Source: Malania oleifera
Lineage: Eukaryota > Streptophyta > Magnoliopsida > Santalales > Ximeniaceae
Assembly: GCF_029873635.1 (NCBI RefSeq)
Contig: NC_080417.1
Coordinates: forward strand, 27,681,682-27,745,681
Reading direction: 5' to 3'
DNA length: 64,000 nt
The number at the start of each line of letters is the position of its first letter. The first letter of the stretch is position 1. The notes under the pieces are model-generated. The model did not search any database. It had not been told where the DNA came from and saw only the letters and a list, made by a program, of their open reading frames with translations. A program made the translations under genes and the position numbers. This document shows positions 45,029-57,050 of the stretch, piece by piece.

Positions 45029-46689
45029 TGTTAGCTCTGTCAGCTACACTATCTTGGTTTATATGTTTTGATGATATTAACCTATTTGTTGTTTCTAATA
45101 TTTTCCATCCTTGCAAATCTTATCTAGTATAGGTACAAAGTGTTAGATACACAGAGGTACCAAATCAGAAGCAAAGATCGGACCTAGTAGACATCAAATA
45201 GAAATGATCGAAAGGACACTAACTCAGAAACACGAAAGCACATCTCGGAGTTTTTATTGTGTATAAATTAATTGTAATAAGGGTTGTGTGAGTGAGTGCG
45301 TATTATAACTCTTGTGGTGTGTGTCTTGCATGATTTTTTAGTAAGAGTTGAGCCATTGCATAAGCATACTAGGACACATGAGCATATAGGATCTGCACAA
45401 AAGTAACAAACTCACAATTCATAGTTTTTAAAGTAAAAACAAAGAGATTGTCAAAATAATCCCATACTCAATTAAGTTTTCAAAATGGGACAAGTGTTAA
45501 GTAATATATGAGTTATAAACATTTTCAAAACTTGGTCCCGATTTTACAAAACTAGCTCTACATCCTAAAGTCCTAAAAGTCAAGCATATTTTCAATAAAG
45601 GACATACTAAGCATATAAGATATCGAAACAAGTTTTGAAATATGTTTTCATAAAACAAGATATCTTATATTTATGGGAAAACTCACTTGGACAAGTTTTA
45701 ATCTTCATCAGACTCAATATATTTCATATACTTTTGTCCAAGAATGTTTTAAGTCATTAAAACGCTTTTTGACAAGGAAAAATAAAGCAATCGTTACTAT
45801 CGTAGTGCAGCCTTGAGTCCTAAACACCCTTTGGTATTTTGGGCATAACGTTTTCTAGAAAAGTCCAAATGGGACGATCTTGGTGTCCCTGGAAAGCTAA
45901 TACAAAATTTCACAACTTTTAGTTTTATGACTTTTTCTAATTCAGGGACCTTGTCGACAAACACTTGGGATTCGTCGACGAGTCCAACGAGCAAAATGAC
46001 GCTAACGGGCGGAAAACGGCCAGTTTGCCAAATAAAATATCTTTTCTTCCCCCCAACGGATAGTTAACAGCGCCTAAGGCTCTTGGACTATAAATACAAG
46101 CTATTAGACTTGTATTAACATGATTTTGAAGGTCTTTGATCATTGTTAGTAAAAAGCATCATTTTATACAAAACCTAGCACATTGCATATTAGTTCTTCA
46201 TTACATGTGCTCATTCTCTCTTACTCACTTACTGTGTTTGATTCAATTCTTGAGAGAATAGTATGAGGTTTGAGTTGTAAATCATATTTGCTCATTGTAA
46301 GGAGCATTCTTTGTAATCTTCCATCTTCTTCTGAAAGGTTCTTTGTGAACCAAGTTGTAAGGTTCTTTGTAAACCGAATCGGTAAAGACTCTTCGTGAGC
46401 GGTAGGGATTTGTTCCCGAGTTTGTAAGGCTTGCTCCACCGCGGAAGGAGTGATTATAGTGGATTGTAGAATCCTTAGCTTGGTTCCGAACCACGTAAAA
46501 ATACCAGTGTTGTTTTTTCTCTCCCTTACACTCTTTATTTTATATCTTGTGCATGATTTATATTTATATTACGATATAATTTCTTGTATCTTTTCAAGAG
46601 TTTTTATTTTGTAGAAAAATACGTATTCCGCGAAAAGAGTCTATTCACTCCCCCTCTAGACTATATACTCCGAATTGGGACTTCCAACA
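45029..46689 (+). repeat. 5' LTR of element F
   Basis: TGTTAGCTCTG to GACTTCCAACA, 1661 bp. It is about 92% identical by eye to the LTR of element I (57942-59647, reverse). It has two GTCGAC-centred palindromes near 45950-45980 and AAGGTTCTTTGTGAACC repeats near 46330-46390. Confidence 0.88.
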
Positions 46690-46691
46690 AG

Positions 46692-46703
46692 TGGTATCAG
46701 AGC
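46692..46703 (+). other. Primer binding site of element F
   Basis: TGGTATCAGAGC, two bases after the LTR. Exact initiator-Met type. Confidence 0.92.
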
Positions 46704-46749
46704 GAGGAGCTTTTATTTTCAAAGTAAAATCCAGAGCGTAAAAGATCAA

Positions 46750-47783
46750 ATGGAGTATTCGATGAGCACCTCTTCATATGGATGATCCATTTATCAACCA
46801 CCAATGTTCAACGGTTCAAACTACCATGTGTGGAAAAATCAAATGTCCGTATTCATTCAAGCATATGACTTGGATTTGTTGGAGATCATCTCCAAAGGAG
46901 GCTTCTCAATCAAAAAGAAAAATAAGGATATTCCAAGGACTTTATTCGAACAATCATCAAGTGAAAAAAGGTTAGTTGAGCTAAATTTTAAAGTAAAGCA
47001 TATTATTTTTTGTGGTTTAAATGATGATGTACATAGTCTTATTTGTGAATGTCAAACCGCAAAAGAAATGTGGGATGTACTTGAAAACACCTATGGAAAC
47101 ACATCACAAAATGAACAATCAAAAATATACATGCTAGTTAGAGAATATGAAATATTTAAATTAAATGATGGTGAAGAAATTTCTTCCATGCTCACTCGGT
47201 TCACGCGTCTCATAAACAACTTGAAAGCATTTGGTAGAATTTATTTATTAGAAATTATATTCAAAAAATTCTCCAATTTTTACCTAAGTCATCTATGACC
47301 ATTGAAGAAGTAAGAAATCTAGAAAAATCTAAGATAGAAAATGGTTGTCTTAGAATCATCTTGTACTAATCAACAAAAAATAATTGAAGATAATGATATT
47401 GCATTCTTTACAAAAGAAGTTAAGAAACTTTTAAGTAAAAGAATGCAACAAAAAGAAAAAGAAGAGTCATGCATTGAATGTTGCGATTGTATTAACTCTA
47501 GGCATGACATGATAAATTGCCCCCTAAATCAAAATGAAGAAAGTTTTCTAAATTGGGATCATAATGCCATAAACGGTGCTACTTGGGATCAAATCGATGG
47601 ATTAGCCACCGATGATGAAAATGAGAAAGAAGCAAAGAAAAATGAGAAAGAAAAAGAAATGGTCATGTTAGATATTTTTGCCCATTTTGAGGAGTTAAAG
47701 GCAAAGAAAGAAAAATAGAATGGGTTGTGAAGAAAAATCCATTGGGACTCAAGGAGGAATGGATACCAAAAGGAAACACATGA
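46750..47783 (+). pseudogene. gag: Gag of element F (broken), ending at WIPKGNT
   Basis: From the ATG at 46750 the frame stops at 46783-46785, then is open to 47296-47298 with a UBN2-type domain (PPMFNGSNYHVWKNQM, RLVELNFK, SKIYMLVREYEIFK). A second open part (47341-47718) has a CCHC knuckle CCDCINSRHDMINC and a Lys/Glu-rich tail. After a frame change near 47715 the sequence encodes EWIPKGNT and stops near 47783. The main domain matches that of element I at only about 42% of residues by eye, although their LTRs are about 92% identical. Confidence 0.8.
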
Positions 47784-49600
47784 GCTCTTTGAATTGTTTC
47801 CTTAGGACCTAGGATTAGGAATTAGGTTTAGGTAGATTTAAACCCCACCTAGGTAAAAGTATTTAATGAGCGAAAAATCCCAAATTTTGAATTGTTTTAA
47901 ATTACTTTGTTGGGAACTTTTGAAAAACATGCCAATATTGATGAGTTCAAATTATAAAACCAATGTGATGCTTTAATTGTATATGTCATTATCAAATGGT
48001 TTCTTTTTGAAAATTTTTACTATTATTTATGGAATAAATAGCATGTGCTCTAAGTTTATTAAATGGAAATACCTTGTTTTTCTCATATAAGTTTCTAAGG
48101 TTTTGAATTTAAGTTCAAAGACATGCTATGATAGGTAAATCCATCTCTTATGGAAAAGAGATGTATTTCTTAGTTACATAATTCGTTTTGATGATATATG
48201 CTCTTGTTTGAATACATAGTAGAATATCTAAACATAGCATTCATGAATTGAGTTTTAGTAAAAATAATCATAACAATAGGTGGCATTCTAAAATGAAGCA
48301 TGTATTTGTGATATCATATGTTTGAGGAATACCTTCCCATTAGTGGCAAATTAGGAGAACATGTCTCCTATTTTCTAAGAGCATTGTCAAATAAAACCAA
48401 GTTAATTGAAAAGGTATATTTTCCTCCTTCTACTTTATCTCATGTCATGATCATGATTTACATCTTGTGTTAAATTCATTAACAAATCATGGGTTATATT
48501 TGCATGATATCTTTTGAGATATCTTAAAAGAAATTCATAAGATTCTTGTTAGGATATAAGGGGTAATAATGTCTTAAAAGCTTAAATAGTGTTTTGTGCT
48601 TAAAATTTTAAATTTTAGTATACATTATTATTATACTAAGAACCTTAGAAAAATCAAGCCAATATGAGAACTTTAGTGAAACATCCAATCTATTTCGCTT
48701 AATATATATATATATATCATTATGATTGATTATTATATGATAGTATTGGTTATTGCATAATTAAGTAAACCCCCTAAATGGACAAATGATCTTAACTAGT
48801 TAAATAATTTTTTAAATGCTATATACATATGTTTTTGTATGAATTTCTTAAAATATAGTCTATTTTGTCCATCATACAAAATTGAGCTTTTGCGAATTAA
48901 TTATAGACTTTGCACATATAACCCTAAACTCATATTGAAGCTTAAATGATTAATATATTCAAAAAGATCATAAAATTTTTGTGCTTGGGTTGTATAATTG
49001 AAAGGAAGTAGCAAATTTAAAGTTCATCCAATAAATATTTCAGTGTATTGTGCTTATTTTGGAAATATCTTTTTTTTATATTGGATGTTTCATGTGAACT
49101 AAATGCTTACCATCCATTACTTTCTAAATGTTATATTATTTGATGAATAGTTTATATTGATTGAATATACTGAACTGCATGCTTGATTTGATCATAATCT
49201 ACTTGGTCGATGCAGATTTGTACATTGCATGCTGGTAGTTGACTAGGGTATGACATGTTGAATTCATTGATCTATTTTAAACATACATGCTAGTTAGTCA
49301 AGTGAAATTATGATTTCATAAGACCTATTTTTTAAATTCTAAATACTTTTGAAAGTCTTATGCAGTATTAGTATGGTGACCAAGTTGAACTTAGTGTTTT
49401 AACCTTAAGTGGTCACTTAGACTGGTTCATGTACATTGTCATTAATGAATATTTATAAATGATGCATGATAAAAAGATCATTTGCATGAAGATTTATTAG
49501 TAATTATAAGTCTTTACATGTTAAATGATCATGGCTTGAAATCCATTGCATGTGGGTTGAACTTTATGAATTTTTTATAATGCATGCTGAATAATTGAAT
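47784..49600 (+). other. Conserved 3' non-coding region of element F
   Basis: It aligns almost end to end with 60437-62160 (reverse) of element I, at about nine bases in ten. It includes a 66-codon frame in I (61707-61507) that is shifted here near 48455 by one missing base. No pol motif. Confidence 0.75.
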
Positions 49601-49948
49601 AGGTAGTGGTACATATTGAATCCTAAACATTGTATGCTATATTGAGCATCGTCTCACCCCAATCATTATTTTACATTTCAGATCATTTTGAGGAGCGTAT
49701 AAGAAATTTGGAGTAGCAAGTGCATGGGCGGGAGTAGAAAGAGTAGAGTAGAATAAAAATTTAGTATAATACAATTTAGAATACGTTTGTGTATTTTAAA
49801 ATTTTAGAATTTTGCATTTTAATAATTGAATCATTAATTTGTAATAAAGCTAATTAGTGCTCTGGTAATAAAAATAATTTAGATTTATTTGCATCCGCTG
49901 AAAAATTTATATGTAAGAACCCACTCGAGTTTGGGTTCTTACACTATA

Positions 49949-50215
49949 AAAGCTTAAACTTGTCAAAAGGTTGCTTACCATATCATAATTGGGTATTTTA
50001 TGGTTGATTACTTTAATTGAAATTGGTTGGTTGAATGTTTAAGTGGTGTTTACCTGCGGTGTGTTAAGTGTTGGTTTGTGGATATATTAAGTGATTAAAA
50101 ATCTTTGTTGTGTGTTTGTTAAAGTAACAAGTGGTTAAGAATTCTTGAAAAGAATTAAAAGAAAATTTTGAATAACCCAATTCACCCCCCTCTTGGGACT
50201 ACACCTTAACTTTCA
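49949..50215 (+). repeat. 3' LTR of element E, right part
   Basis: Resumes after CTATA and ends AACTTTCA, followed by ACATG. It carries TTCACCCCCCTCTTGGGACT, the shared U5 motif. Confidence 0.88.
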
Positions 50216-50413
50216 ACATGTATCATCTCTTTTAAGCCCCCTTGTTGGAGAAATGTTTTGTGTTAAATTGTTGTAAATGGTGTGATCCCAAGAGGGGGGG
50301 GGGGGTGAATTAGATATTTTCAAAATTCTTCCTAGGTTAAATCAGATAACAAGATTATTTCTTAATTTAGGGTCTGTCTAATCAATTTTTAATTCAGCAA
50401 ATAAGGAAACTGT

Positions 50414-50999
50414 TGTGATATGGACCGTATAATGTGATTGCACATCGAAATAAACAATAAGAAATAAATAACACAACAAATAAGAACAAAAACACAAAGA
50501 TTTACGTGGTTCGGCAAAGCCTACACCTACGGAAGCAAAAAGGCACACGAATTTCACTGTGGAAATCACAATGTACACAATACACTTCAATAATGATCAC
50601 TCTCACTCTCAAAATATGCCTAGATGAAATATATAGAGTTTCCTCAGAGGTTTCCCCCCGTTTGCCCAACCACCCAACGTTCAAAAATTCAAAATTTTAG
50701 AAAACTGTCAAAGCCCAAGCACCCCTCGTCGACGAACATAGGGGCTTCGTCTACGAGACCAAGAAGAACCTTCGTCGATGAATACAGGGCTCTCATCGAC
50801 GATGCCAAAAGTCTAAAATTTCCTGCTCTCTGTAATTATTCATCGACGAGCTTCAGAGCCTTAGTCAACGAACCTCTGCTGTTCCCTTGTCGACAAGCAT
50901 AGGCCCTTCGTCGACGAGTCTTGTTGTGCTGCTCCCTTCATGTTTTTCCTCCTCCCTTCTTTTTTTATCAAAATAGAAGTATAAGAGCCACAAATAACA
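50414..50999 (-). repeat. 3' LTR of element H
   Basis: 586 bp, TGTGATATGG to AAATAACA on the plus strand. It is followed by the purine tract complement ATCTCCACCTTGGAGAT (51000-51016), itself a palindrome. It holds a full array of TCGTCGACGA motifs. Confidence 0.88.
50728..50922 (-). promoter_or_regulatory. Array of TCGTCGACGA palindromes in the LTR of H
   Basis: Eight variants in 195 bases: CTCGTCGACGAAC, TTCGTCTACGAGA, TTCGTCGATGAAT, CTCATCGACGATG, TTCATCGACGAGC, TTAGTCAACGAAC, CTTGTCGACAAGC and TTCGTCGACGAGT. The consensus TCGTCGACGA is a perfect palindrome. The other LTR has about six (55383-55555), having lost ~75 bases. Confidence 0.65.
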
Positions 51000-51089
51000 A
51001 TCTCCACCTTGGAGATTATACGCCCCCTTAGGAGAATCTCAAAATCATGAACTGCTTCACTTTGAACTTGAAAACGCTTGGTTTGGTAT

Positions 51090-52640
51090 GTCTCCCTTTT
51101 ATCACTTGGAGACATGGAGTCATTCCAAGCAATGCTTGAACTTCTCTAAAGTAATTGATTTCGTTAGAATATCCACTGTATTTTCACATGTGTGAACTTT
51201 CTCCAACACAAGTTCACCCAAAGAAATCAATTCTGAAACCTTGTGGAACCTCACATCAATGTGCTTGGTCCTAGCATGATACATTTGATTCTTCGCCAAG
51301 TAAATGACACTCTGACTATCACAATGCAGCACCAAACCATCTTGCTATAACCATAGCTCTCTGACTAAACCAGTAAGTTATAAGGCCTCCTTTGCAGCTT
51401 CGGCAACAGCCGTATATTCCGCCTCAGTTGTGGACAATGCAACTAGAAATTGTAGCATGGATCTCCAATATACCAGTCCTCCTACAAGGGTAAACACATA
51501 TCCCGTTGTAGACCTTCTCTCGTCCATATCTCAAGTATAATATGCATCAACAAACTCCATAACTGAAGGACAACCCTGTTGCTTGCTAAACATGATACCA
51601 TATCCCGATGTACCCCGCAAGTATCTGAGTATCCATTTTACAACTTCCTAATGCAGCCTTCCTGCACTAAAGAGGAACTTGCTCACCACACTCATTACAT
51701 GAGCTAAATCTGGTCTCGTACATACCATGACATACATTAAACTCCCCACAGCACTAGCATAGGGGACCTTTGACATGTTCCAGACTTCCTCATCTGAACT
51801 TGGGCAATTTGTAGCAGACAACTTGAAATGATTCGCTAGAGGTGTACACACCAGTCTTACATCAGCCATGCTAAATCTCTCCAACACCTTCTACACATAA
51901 CCGCCTTGAGATAGCCATAATCTCCCTACAGTCATGTCTCGGTGAATCTCCATCCCAAATATTTTCTTGGTTGAACCAAGATCCTTCATGTCAAATTCGT
52001 TATACAACGTGTCCTTTAACTGATTCACCTCAATTAAATCTCTTGTAGCTATTAGCATATCATCAGCATATAATAACAAGAAAATAAGTGAGCCATCATT
52101 AAGTTCGTTCACATATACGCAATATTCATACTCACATCGTTTGTAGCCAATCTTCATCATGTACGAATCAAACTGTTTATACCATTGCTTTGGAGACTAT
52201 TTCAGCCCATAAAGAGATTTCTTCAACCTACAAACAAAATTTTCTTTTCCTGGTTCAATTAATCCCTCCGGCTGTACTATGTAAATTTGTTCCTCCAAGT
52301 CACCGTGAAGAAATGTTGTCTTCACGTCCATTTTTTCCAAATGAAGATCGAAATGAGCTACCAACCCCAACACAACTCTGATAGAAGTATGTCGGACCAC
52401 TGAAGAAAAGATCTCATCATAATCTATCCCGCTTTTCTGTGAGTATCATTTAGCCACCAACCGTGCCTAGAACTTCTCACCTTCCTTTTCTGATATTGTC
52501 TCCTTCCTCCTATACACCTATTTGCATTCAATTGGTCTCTTCCATCTAGAAGCTCCACCAACTCCCAAGTTTGATTTTTACGTAGTGACTCCATTTCCTC
52601 AATAATTGCTCCCATCCATCTATCTTTCCCCTAGACGTGT
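51090..52640 (-). pseudogene. pol: Reverse transcriptase and RNase H of element H (broken)
   Basis: 52400-52197 carries HFDLHLEKMDVKTTFLHGDL and KKSLYGLK. 52160-51891 carries the catalytic YADD (about 52060-52071) and LGSTKKIFGMEI. 51887-51648 carries PYASAVGSLMYVMVCTRPDL. 51335-51120 carries the RNase H end (HCDSQSVIYLAKN, RTKHIDVRFH, KVHTCENTVDILTKS). These match Tnt1-type copia. Stops separate all parts, and there is a frame change near 52440-52500. Confidence 0.88.
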
Positions 52641-53835
52641 ACTGTCTCTTGAAATGTAGTTGGATCATTGCAACTAGTAAGAAAAGCATAAGACACTAAC
52701 TCTTCAAACGCATACCTTGGTGAAGGTTGAATAGTGCATCTAGATCTTCTTAACGGAATTTCGTCGACTTGCTGGCTTTCCAAGCTAGAGCTCCCTACAA
52801 CCACAGGACCATGATCTTTGCCATTGCCCTGAGCTTCCAACTCCCCCTACATGATATGTTCATCACTGCCCCACTTTCTAGCTCCTGTTTCAGTTCATCA
52901 AACTCTTGAGTATGATTTACCATAGCCTTCTCATCAAAGACTACATCTTTACTAATCACCACCTTATTTGCCACTGGGTCCCACAACTTATACCCCTTCA
53001 CACCCTCTGGAGATCCCAAGAAGATGCAACAACGAGACTTCAAGTTAAGCTTAGACCTCTCCTCACTAGACACGTGGACATAGGCTGGACACCAGAATAC
53101 CTTCAAGTCAGAATATTCTACTGCATTTCACATCCAAACCTCTTCTGCCACTTTACCCGCTAGTGATGCCCTTGGTGATTGGTTAACCAGAAAACAAGCC
53201 ATACTAACTATCTTGGCCCGGAATTTTTTCGGTAGCCCTGCATTCAATCCGAGACACTACGCCTTATTAGGAAGAGTTCGGTTCATCCATTCTGCCACAC
53301 CATTTTGCTAAGGTGTCTGGTGAACTGTAAAATGTCTCTTGATGCCTTGCTCCGCACAAAACTCCATAAATTGAGAATCAGCGTACTTGGTCCCATTATC
53401 CGACCTTCAGTATTAGATTCTCCTCCCTGTCAGGTTTTCCACTTCAGCCTTCCAAATCTTAAACTTGGCAAACGTACTAGATTTGTGACGCATAAAGTAA
53501 ACCCAGACCTTTCGTGAGTAATCATCAATGAAAATCACATAATACACATGTCCACCCTTTGATGCAACTCTAACTGGACCCCAAACATCTGAATGTACAT
53601 AGTCAAGAATTCATTTCGTCTTGTAAGTAGCTGATATGAATTTTTCCTTGTTCTATTTTCCAAGAACACAAAACTTGCAAAATTCCAATTGACACGTTTT
53701 CAAACCTTTCAACAATTTTCTCTTGTGTAGTTATTTCATGCCATGTTCTTCCATATGCTCAAGACGCATATGCCACAAGACTATCTCATCTAATTCAACA
53801 TCCATGGTTGCAACTCCACCTACAACGATAGTTCC
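52640..53835 (-). pseudogene. pol: Integrase of element H (broken)
   Basis: 53106-52795 reads VFWCPAYVHVSSEERSKL, CIFLGSPEGVKGYKLWDP and VVISKDVVFDE, the integrase C-terminal part. 52840-52631 continues with PLRRSRCTIQPSPRY before reverse transcriptase. Between 53110 and 53835 the core is present but split by many frame changes, which I did not follow base by base. Confidence 0.75.
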
Positions 53836-54960
53836 CTACAACGAGTAAATATTTCCATCCAGTTTTTTCCCTTTCATGATAGTCATATTACCTTTCCATA
53901 CCATCAAGACTCCACCTTTGGACTTGTAATTAAAGTCATTGCAATCCAAACTACCAAGAGATGTAAGCCTCTTTCTCAACTTAGGTATATGTCTTACATT
54001 ATATAACATTGTTACAGTGCCATAAAAAATTTTTATCTTTACATTTCCTATGCCAACAATCTTGCAAAAAGCATCATTACCCATAAGAATTGATCCAGAA
54101 TTTACTAACCTGTAAGTGCTGAACCACTCCTTGCTTGGAGTCATGTGATAAGAACATGCGGAGTCAAGTATCCAGGAGTCCATTAGATTATCCGACTCCG
54201 CTAAAACTGATAGAATATCACCATCCACTGAATCTTCTTCTTGACCAACATTCATAGATTTAGAAATCCCCTCATGCTTATTAGCATTTCCCTTCTTCCA
54301 ATCCCAACACTCCGATTTCACATGCCCCTTTTAATCGCATTTATAACACTAGATTTCCTTCTTCTTCTTGGATTGATTCTGAGATTTTTTATTAGACCCA
54401 TTTTTAAACTTTCCTTTGTCTCTCTCATTACAACCCTTTACCACAAGTCCTTCTCCTTCATTACATATTTTCAACCTTTGATGAAAATTTAACAAAACGC
54501 TCGTTACCTTTTCCAAATCAAGTGTTTCTTTTCCCCACATGAGAGTGGTCACAAGATTTTCGTAGGTATGAGTTAAGGGCAAAGAATTTAACAACATCAA
54601 GGCCTTATCATCCTCATCAAACTTCACATCAACACTCATAAGATCACTTATGATTTGATTTAACGCATTGATGTGTTGAACTAGACTAGATCCTTCTACC
54701 ATCTTAAGCCAATATAAATGTTGCTTAAGAAAAAGTTTGTTATCGAGGGATTTAGACATGCACCAACTTTCTAACTTTCACCAGATAGCTGCTAGAGAAT
54801 CCTCCTCCATCACCCGATAAAGAATTTCGTCGGCCAAACACAAGCGTATTGTCGACGCTACCTTTGCTTTCAAATCTAGCCATGTTGCCTCATCCATTCC
54901 TTTCAGTTGAGTATCAAGTAGAGCTTTAGCCATTCCTTGTTGCACAAGAATGTCTTTCAC
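53836..54960 (-). pseudogene. gag: Gag and protease of element H (broken)
   Basis: 54960-54778 and 54759-54349 carry the gag domain (MDEATWLDLKAKVASTIRLC, then HINALNQIISDLMSVDVKF and SLPLTHTYENLVTTL). A stop cuts the CCHC knuckle near 54330-54345 (the His and last Cys follow in 54321-53836). Protease shows SWILDSACSYHMTP near 54130-54180 (A replaces G in DSG). Confidence 0.83.
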
Positions 54961-55051
54961 TCTCCTCTACCATAAACTGAAGTTTCTAGTTCTATCAAAT
55001 TTGACAACGTCAAATCTTGCAAAATACGATCCCGATGTCATAACAACAATT

Positions 55052-55063
55052 GCTCTGATACCA
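55052..55063 (-). other. Primer binding site of element H
   Basis: The complement of GCTCTGATACCA, initiator-Met type, six bases from the 5' LTR. Confidence 0.9.
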
Positions 55064-55069
55064 ATTTAT

Positions 55070-55594
55070 TGTGATATGGATTGTATATTGAAATTGCACA
55101 GCAGAATAAACAATAAGAAATAAATAAGACAACCAATAAGAACAACAATACAAAGATTTATGTGGTTCGGCAAAGCCTACATCCACAGAAGCAAAAAGGC
55201 ACACAAATTTCACTATGAAAATCACAATGTACACAATACACTTCAATAATGATCACTCCCACTCTCAAAATATGCGTAGATGATATATATAGAGTTTCCT
55301 CAGAGGTTTCCCCCCGTTTTCCCAACCACCTAATGTTCACAAATTCAAAATTTTAGAAAACTGCTGCAGCCCAGGTGCCCCTTTTCAACGAACATAGGGG
55401 CTTCGTCAATGAGACCAAGAAGAACCTTCGTCGACGAATGCAGTGCTCTCGTCGACGATTCTAGAAGTCTGAAATTTCTTGCTCTCTGTATTTTTCCTCG
55501 ACGAGCTTCAAAACCTTGGTCGACAAACCTTTGGTGTTCCCTCATCGACGATTCTTTGCTTATCAAAATAGAAGTATAAGAGCCACAAATAACA
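55070..55594 (-). repeat. 5' LTR of element H
   Basis: 525 bp, TGTGATATGG to AAATAACA. It is close to 50414-50999 but lacks about 75 bases after 55550. Confidence 0.88.
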
Positions 55595-56689
55595 GATGCT
55601 CAAATAAATTACACATATATGATATTTCCAAAATTTTCTCAATCAAACACAACTGAATATTCAAGCAATGATATTAACACATTAAAGTAAACATGCATAT
55701 ACTGAAATGTAAAGAGAGTAAGGGAAAGAGAGAGAACATAGGAAATTTTATCGATGTTCGGCCAACAATGCCTATGTCCCCGCCTCGAGCTTACAAGTAA
55801 TAGGATTCCACTAAGTGCTCATTTATGAGTGGAGTGTTACCGATTACAATTTCCCTCTCCTTACTGGGCAAGGGAATACCTCAGGTCAGATTCATTGGGC
55901 TGACTCCAACCTATACAATCACACCTTAGAGAAGTGTACCTGGTTTTCTTCACCGAGTCTAAACCATTTGGTGCTTTCTTAATCGGGTATAAGCGATCCG
56001 GTGCACATTATAGGTCAGTGAAATCCTCTTCCAACGACACATTAGGAAAAATATAAAAAGATTTGAGCACAAATGAACTTACTTCTATAATAAGTAGATA
56101 ATGTACAATTTTAGGTACAAATGCACTCACAAATGATAAGAGTTAATGCTCAGTTGAGTATTCTAAATTTTTCTCTCAACAATGTATCTATCAAGAGATG
56201 TGAGAGATGATAATGAAGAAAATCTTTGATTCAAATATATAAGGACTAGTAAGTGCTTTTCAAAGATCCAAATCCCAAATAATATTATCTCCACAAAAAC
56301 AACTTTTCAGTAATAAACACAATACGAGATAATGAAGATTAGCCTCACAAGAATGAACCACAATCACTTTTCAAGTTTTAATGAGTTTTCAAATGAAGAG
56401 GATAAACAAATAGGGCTCTCCTCTTTTAAAATGATTTTGCAAAGATAAAGAGAAAGAGAGTATAAGTGTATACTTAATTTTGAAAGAGATATGCAATAAA
56501 GGCACAAAGAAATTTTGAGAGAATATCTAGCTAATCTAATGCTAATCACATTACTAATCTGGAATAATGAAGAGGTATATATAGAATTCCCGAGATTTTT
56601 TACCGTTAGGGACATTGAGGGAGTTTTGAAAAAGTTTAATTAAAAATTAAAATAAATTAGTGTAGCAAAAATTTTGGGAACTCGAGAGG

Positions 56690-57050
56690 TTCAGTCGACT
56701 GGTGTCAGCGCAGTGGTCGCTTGAACACACACAGAAGATTCAAATTAAAATGAGGGTTCGGTTGACCGAGGATAGTGTTGGTTGACCGTCCCAAGGCGAT
56801 TTGATGAACCTTTGTGGGTTCGGTAGAGTGATGGCTAGGGTTGGTTGGCCGTAGGGAGAAGGCCAATTTGCCAAGCAATTTTCAAGCACATAGGTCGCTC
56901 GCCTACAACCTAATATCAAGTTCAAACAAAGGGTTCGTATGACCGACATGTTTCCTTTGTTTAAGGACCGGTCACCCGAGCAATATAATACTGTTCAGAT
57001 TAATGGTCGGTTGACTGAAGTGTTTGACCACTTAAGGTTCGGTCAACCGA
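56690..57050 (-). promoter_or_regulatory. U3 array of GGTCGACC-type palindromes in the split solo LTR
   Basis: About nine decayed variants (GGTTCAGTCGACTGG near 56687, GGTTGACCGAGG near 56761, GGTTGACCGTCCC near 56778, GGTCGGTTGACTGAAG near 57004, GGTCAACCGAGG near 57040), with most CpG sites changed. Confidence 0.55.

Larger units (their letters stand above)
45029..49600 (+). mobile_element. Element F, gag-only Sirevirus derivative lacking its 3' end
   Basis: The 5' LTR is 45029-46689, then primer site, gag and about 1.8 kb of 3' non-coding DNA that aligns with element I. The alignment to I stops at 49600, about 0.8 kb before the expected purine tract and 3' LTR; the solo LTR resumes directly. 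It carries no pol sequence. The left flank is GTTCA, but no right copy can be tested. Confidence 0.85.
43247..49943 (+). repeat. Solo LTR with TGTGATGACCC / GGGTTCTTACA ends, split by element F
   Basis: CTATA flanks both ends (43242-43246 and 49944-49948). Without element F it is about 2.1 kb. The termini and long LTR resemble Ty3/gypsy chromoviruses of the Tekay/Del type, but no coding region is present, so the lineage is inferred. It holds two AAT microsatellites and a ~30-bp tandem repeat. The orientation is assumed from the TG terminus. Confidence 0.8.
35334..50215 (+). mobile_element. Element E, gag-only Sirevirus derivative, with nested insertions
   Basis: The 5' LTR is 35334-37393 and the 3' LTR 41471-50215, of which 43247-49948 is a later insertion. 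ACATG stands before (35329-35333) and after (50216-50220), an exact target duplication. The internal part is only about 4.1 kb: primer site, gag to 39298, then sequence with no protease, integrase or reverse transcriptase motif, and repeated purine tracts. It would need pol from a related element. Confidence 0.9.
50414..55594 (-). mobile_element. Element H, Tork-like copia retrotransposon
   Basis: LTRs are 50414-50999 and 55070-55594. On the minus strand gag, protease, integrase, reverse transcriptase and RNase H are in copia order over about 4 kb. All genes have stops or frame changes. Flanks (ACTGT left, GATGC right) do not form a clear target duplication. It lies inside the solo LTR at 50269-57393. 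Confidence 0.9.

Noticed and set aside
50414..55594. A 5-bp target duplication for element H.
   Set aside because: Flanks ACTGT and GATGC do not match, and shifting the LTR edge to 50411 does not give a match either.
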